From Bog-756 sp050011635 (GTDB taxonomy: Bacteria; Actinomycetota; Acidimicrobiia; Acidimicrobiales; RAAP-2), in contig JBEKIU010000349.1 of NCBI GenBank assembly GCA_050011635.1, forward strand, positions 1 through 7,367: DNA of 7,367 nucleotides, read 5' to 3'. The first letter of the stretch is position 1. The number at the start of each line of letters is the position of its first letter. The translations under genes were made by a program, and so were the position numbers. Of the stretch, positions 5,351 through 7,367 are shown piece by piece. The notes under the pieces are model-generated. The model saw only the letters and a list, made by a program, of their open reading frames with translations. It was not told where the DNA came from and did no database searches.

Positions 5351-5366
5351 TGGACCCCGGATTGCT
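5351..5366 (+). promoter_or_regulatory. Possible sigma-54-like -24/-12 element before the FHA gene
   Basis: TGGACCCCGGATTGCT has GG and GC exactly 10 bases apart, with TTGCT at the -12 side, as in the sigma-54 consensus TGGCAC-N5-TTGC. The -24 side reads TGGAC rather than TGGCAC. The start codon lies about 60 bases downstream. A single by-eye match of this type is often accidental. Confidence 0.25.
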
Positions 5367-5424
5367 TCTGTAAGAACGATCTCTAAAGAACGGTCGCTGG
5401 AAACATATTTTCTTGGAGCCCCCG

Positions 5425-6324
5425 ATGACACAAAACGTAGCCTTGATGACGCAAGACCTGATTCCGGCGACACAAAACCTCGCGCAGGAACCCTCGCGCT
5501 GGCAGGACAAAACAGCAAAGTTGTCTCTCAAGTTCGGCGATAACGTCTTACGCGAAGTGGCCTTGACTGGGGGCGTGGCCACCATCGGCCGCCAGCCCGA
5601 CAACCTGCTCCAGATCGATAATCCCATTGTCTCTGGCCACCATGCCAGGATCTTCTGGGAAAACAATCACTATGTTCTTGAAGACAACGAAAGCTTCAAC
5701 GGCACCTACCTCAACAATCGCAGTGTCTCGAGGGCCGTGCTTAGCCACGGAGACGTCATCGTAATCGGCAAGCACCGGATCGAATTTCACAGTGAGGTGG
5801 GAAAGCGGGATACTTCGTCCTCGTCGGTCACCAACGATCGCAGCAGCGGCTGGCAGGCTCAGGTAGAAAAAACCGCGCCCCCCCAGTTGGAAGCGACCAT
5901 GGTGCTCGACACCAACAAGCTCAAGGAATTGATGGCCAAAATGGCCGCCGGGGCTGCGCCTGTCGCGCGTTCGCGCATCGCACTGGTGCCCGCCTGCGAA
6001 TCGAGGGTGGTCAGACGGCGCCAGATAGGCATGGTTACCATCGTCGCCGGCCGAACCGACCGGCAACAGTACCTTCTCTCCAGCAAGCTCAGCGTGATTG
6101 GCAAATCCATGCTGGCCAGCATTCGGCTCAAGCGATGGTTTGCTCCTCGCGTAGCCGCCTCGATTCACCAGCGGGAAGAAGGATATTTCCTCGTGCGGTC
6201 AGCCAGGAACATCCAGATTAAAATCAACAATGCCGAGGTAACCCAAGGCCAACAGGAGCTCAAAAGCGGCGACCAATTCGAAGTCGCCGGAATTGTCGCC
6301 AAGTTCGGCTATGAAAACGGCTAG
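5425..6324 (+). CDS. FHA-domain protein with a canonical and a degenerate FHA domain
   Basis: A 299-residue soluble protein, probably an adaptor that reads phosphothreonine in Ser/Thr-kinase signalling. The first FHA domain (about 31-125) has the conserved set: GR at 55-56, S70 and H72 in VSGHHA, and N92 in FNGT. A Ser-rich linker (129-141) leads to LEATMVLDTNKLKELMAKM (155-173), whose T158 resembles kinase-substrate threonines in such proteins. A second domain (about 203-297) keeps the FHA strand pattern (VIGKSMLASIRL, INNAEV, LKSGDQFEVAGIVAKF) but lacks the Arg, Ser and Asn needed for phosphothreonine binding. The N-terminus repeats TQ (MTQ, MTQ, ATQ). I prefer the ATG at 5425, preceded by GGAG with a 6-base gap, over the in-frame TTG at 5413, whose own bases form part of that Shine-Dalgarno. 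It is transcribed away from the antiporter and no kinase gene is in view. Confidence 0.9.
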   Translation: MTQNVALMTQDLIPATQNLAQEPSRWQDKTAKLSLKFGDNVLREVALTGGVATIGRQPDNLLQIDNPIVSGHHARIFWENNHYVLEDNESFNGTYLNNRSVSRAVLSHGDVIVIGKHRIEFHSEVGKRDTSSSSVTNDRSSGWQAQVEKTAPPQLEATMVLDTNKLKELMAKMAAGAAPVARSRIALVPACESRVVRRRQIGMVTIVAGRTDRQQYLLSSKLSVIGKSMLASIRLKRWFAPRVAASIHQREEGYFLVRSARNIQIKINNAEVTQGQQELKSGDQFEVAGIVAKFGYENG

Positions 6325-6331
6325 ATGTTGA

Positions 6332-6358
6332 ACCGAGTGCTGAAAAACTCAGCTCGGT
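6332..6358 (+). terminator. Weak hairpin downstream of the FHA gene
   Basis: ACCGAG (6332-6337) pairs with CTCGGT (6353-6358), and CTGA with TCAG closes the inner part around AAAAC, leaving a TG bulge. It begins 8 bases after the FHA stop codon. No T-run follows, so it would be a weak or Rho-dependent 3' end at best. Confidence 0.3.
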
Positions 6359-6400
6359 ATCGGATCTTCCCAACTTGCCGCAGCGCGCTCCTCAACAGTA

Positions 6401-6428
6401 TTTGACCCATAACGATTTGACTCGTAAC
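6401..6428 (+). repeat. Direct repeat pair TTTGACCCATAAC / TTTGACTCGTAAC
   Basis: Two 13-base units (6401-6413 and 6416-6428) agree at 11 positions with a 15-base period. They lie in the gap after the FHA gene with no adjacent gene to regulate. They could be a tandem binding site or a short accidental duplication. Confidence 0.4.
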
Positions 6429-6537
6429 ACACGGCTCCGCGAGGGCCGTTCTACACCCACTGTAGCAATCCGCGCTTTTGGTCGAATGCTTTACCGGTCA
6501 ACGCCAAGCTGCGGGCTACCGTTTTCCGGCGCTGCTG

Positions 6538-6587
6538 TGTAGTGCCCTGCCCCATGCACTGCCTGTGTGGTCCCTGTTGTAGTGCCC
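6538..6587 (+). repeat. Direct repeat TGTAGTGCCC, 40 bp apart
   Basis: TGTAGTGCCC occurs exactly at 6538-6547 and 6578-6587, with TGTGTGGTCCC between them. The second copy abuts the GTGTGGTGACGGGG head of the REP-like element. The stretch looks like degenerate repeats of the same head motif (TGT(A/G)GTG), suggesting a built-up REP cluster. Confidence 0.45.
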
Positions 6588-6630
6588 GTGTGGTGACGGG
6601 GCTCTGCCCCGTCCCGGCGGGCAAAGCCGG
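6587..6630 (+). repeat. REP-like palindromic repeat, copy 3, with adjacent hairpin
   Basis: CGTGTGGTGACGGGG followed by CTCTGCCCCGTC (6587-6613) is the best preserved member of the family seen at 187-213 and 1263-1289. A second hairpin follows directly: CCGGC (6614-6618) with GCCGG (6626-6630). Two hairpins side by side recall BIME-type arrangements of REP sequences. Confidence 0.65.
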
Positions 6631-6787
6631 CCACCAGAAACCTCCGCCGCGACTCTCCCGGCATTCCGCAAAAGCAGGAACACCCTAATTGTCGTAAACA
6701 GATGCCGAATCCCCTCGTCGAGCCCTCGAACAAAGCACCCAAGAGACTGACAGCATTTTGCCGTTCGCCAGTTCAAATAAATGAACG

Positions 6788-6817
6788 TTGCGTATACACA
6801 ACGAATTAGTGTATAAA
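6788..6817 (+). promoter_or_regulatory. Promoter overlapped by a TATACAC-N9-GTGTATA operator, before the XRE gene
   Basis: TATACAC (6793-6799) and GTGTATA (6809-6815) are a perfect 7-bp inverted repeat around the 9-base spacer AACGAATTA. The right half runs into TATAAA (6812-6817), a good -10 hexamer; TTGCGT at 6788-6793 is a poor but possible -35, 18 bp upstream. The palindrome therefore covers most of the promoter, as expected for autorepression by the XRE protein encoded directly downstream. The -10 lies only 6 bases before the ATG, so the transcript would start at or very near the start codon. Confidence 0.5.
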
Positions 6818-6823
6818 GGCATT

Positions 6824-7072
6824 ATGTCGCTTCACAACCGCATCGCTGTGCTTCGCGCGGAAAGAAAATTATCGCGGGCGACTCTGGCATCGTCCGTAGG
6901 GGTGAATCCGCAAACAATTGGCTTTCTAGAGCGGGGAGACTACACGCCGTCGCTGGAGTTAGCCTTCAAGATCGCCGAACACTTTGAATTGCCGGTGGAG
7001 GCAGTCTTCTCCCCGCGTCCGTTTCGAACATTGAGCGAACAGGTATACAAACTGCACCAGAGGGAGGCCTGA
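6824..7072 (+). CDS. Small XRE-family helix-turn-helix regulator
   Basis: An 82-residue Cro/CI-type DNA-binding protein. The five-helix HTH fills residues 3-63: NRIAVLRAERKLSRATLASSVGVNPQTIGFLERGDYTPSLELAFKIAEHFELPVEAVF, with SRATLASSVGV and NPQTIGFLERG as the two HTH helices. The tail FSPRPFRTLSEQVYKL is usual in this compact subgroup. The ATG at 6824 is chosen over an in-frame TTG at 6788, because the TTG lies inside the promoter and operator and its extra residues do not belong to the family. AAAGG stands 4 bases before the ATG, a weak, closely spaced Shine-Dalgarno. The regulator probably represses its own operon through the 23-bp palindrome. The next gene begins one base after its stop, and small regulators of this type commonly precede a membrane-protein gene. 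Confidence 0.9.
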   Translation: MSLHNRIAVLRAERKLSRATLASSVGVNPQTIGFLERGDYTPSLELAFKIAEHFELPVEAVFSPRPFRTLSEQVYKLHQREA

Positions 7073-7073
7073 G

Positions 7074-7367
7074 ATGGCGGTCAACGCGGAAAACAATAAT
7101 GTGGTAAATAATACGGATACCAATACTAATCCTAATACCAATACTAAGAAAGACCGGGGCTGGTTCTGGAAGAACATCGGCTTCTGGTTCGTGCCCGTAA
7201 AGGCGGGGACACTCGGGCCGGAGCAGTGGGCCAAGGTCCGCCGGATGTCGCGGACCGGAAAGCGCCGCACAAGGCGGCTTGTGTTTGCCTTGTTGTGGGC
7301 GCCAGTGCTGGCCTGTGAGATTGCTGTGAGCCTGCGGGTAGTGCGTGTCGATCCCTGGGCCGGACTG
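7074..7367 (+). CDS. Hypothetical membrane protein, partial (runs off the window)
   Basis: The frame opens at ATG 7074 and stays open for 98 codons to the window edge. The start is supported by GGGAGG eight bases upstream and by the tight spacing to the XRE gene (one base after its TGA), implying an operon and translational coupling. The protein begins with an Asn/Thr-rich low-complexity stretch, NNNVVNNTDTNTNPNTNT (7-24), coded by AAT-ACN repeats. An aromatic segment GWFWKNIGFWFVP (29-41) and a basic patch RRMSRTGKRRTRR (56-68) follow. One hydrophobic helix comes next, LVFALLWAPVLACEIAVSL (69-87), giving a likely inside-positive orientation for the N-terminus. I do not recognise the family. 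By position it may be the effector or target controlled by the XRE regulator. Confidence 0.75.
   Translation, partial: MAVNAENNNVVNNTDTNTNPNTNTKKDRGWFWKNIGFWFVPVKAGTLGPEQWAKVRRMSRTGKRRTRRLVFALLWAPVLACEIAVSLRVVRVDPWAGL

Larger units (their letters stand above)
4931..5424. other. Divergent intergenic region between antiporter and FHA genes
   Basis: About 490 bp with no believable gene; the longest open frame (5073-5333, minus) has no family feature. It contains the antiporter promoter (5039-5067), a CACTG/CAGTG inverted repeat (5187-5202), two related 15-bp palindromes (5235-5249 and 5265-5279) and a possible -24/-12 element (5351-5366). GCCCCATCCTGA at 5149-5160 matches the head of the hairpin repeats at 2979 and 3473 but no tail follows, so it may be a decayed half-copy or chance. 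Confidence 0.6.
6325..6823. other. Gene-free gap between FHA and XRE genes, with repeats
   Basis: About 500 bp without a supported gene; open frames on the minus strand here are short and merely cross the repeats. It holds a bulged hairpin just after the FHA stop (6332-6358), a 13-base direct repeat pair (6401-6428), an ACGGC...GCCGT hairpin (6431-6449), a repeated TGTAGTGCCC (6538-6547 and 6578-6587), the REP-like element, and the promoter and operator of the XRE gene at the right end. Confidence 0.6.

Noticed and set aside
6325..6405. Short frame starting directly after the FHA stop (MLNRVLKNSARY...)
   Set aside because: Only 26 codons, it contains the hairpin, and it lacks a ribosome binding site or any known family.
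6491..6776. Two minus-strand open frames across the REP cluster
   Set aside because: The translation follows the repeat sequence (Gly, Arg and Thr rich) and has no domain signature.
6959..7270. Minus-strand open frame opposite the XRE and membrane-protein genes
   Set aside because: It is antisense to two frames with good ribosome binding sites and coupling. Its VLVLGLVLVSVL stretch is only the complement of the Asn/Thr repeats.
1..7367. Insertion sequence carrying the methyltransferases between terminal inverted repeats
   Set aside because: No transposase gene is present, the inverted repeat is the genes themselves, and no target-site duplication is visible at the outer ends.

Overview
The window is GC-rich bacterial chromosomal DNA with short gene groups, long gene-free gaps and many small hairpin-forming intergenic repeats. 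The proteins (a DUF983 zinc-ribbon membrane protein, a tandem FHA protein, a short XRE regulator of the 'LASSVGVNPQTIGFLERGDY' type) and the repeats (GTGCCCCATCC...GGTGGGATTC hairpins, CCCTGAGCGAAGCCGAAGG units, CCCAGCGCTTCAGCGCTGGG hairpins) recall soil Acidobacteriota. That assignment rests on memory of the families and was not tested by a search.

Region 1 (1-2450) is dominated by a giant imperfect palindrome. Two copies of a 271-residue SAM-dependent methyltransferase gene (407-1222 on plus, 1371-2186 on minus) converge. The duplication includes about 150 bp of 5' leader and about 65 bp of 3' flank on each side. The arms run from about 257 to 1287 and from 1305 to 2347, with only 17 bp between them. 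The proteins are about 91% identical, so this is a diverged duplication rather than a copy error. A REP-like palindrome (GACGGGGCTCTGCCCCGTC) lies next to the symmetry centre, and related copies occur at 187-213 and 6587-6613.

Region 2 (2456-4930) holds three genes on the minus strand, separated by repeat clusters: a MmcQ/YjbR-like protein, a DUF983 protein and a CPA2-type cation/proton antiporter that has no RCK domain. One repeat at 3473-3546 is interrupted by a second repeat type.

Region 3 (4931-6324) is a divergent intergenic region followed by an FHA protein gene on plus. The intergenic region holds a good sigma-70-like promoter for the antiporter, a pair of 15-bp palindromes exactly 30 bp apart, and a possible -24/-12 element for the FHA gene. 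The FHA protein has one canonical and one degenerate FHA domain and is probably a phosphothreonine-reading signalling adaptor.

Region 4 (6325-7367) is a 500-bp gap with repeats, then a small XRE repressor-like gene. A TATACAC-N9-GTGTATA inverted repeat sits over its probable promoter. One base after its stop begins a membrane-protein gene that runs off the window end and was identified from the raw sequence. The last two genes look like a self-regulated operon.

No rRNA, tRNA, CRISPR array, transposase or phage gene was seen. The most unusual structure is the methyltransferase palindrome. No multi-gene system of a clearly new type is evident.
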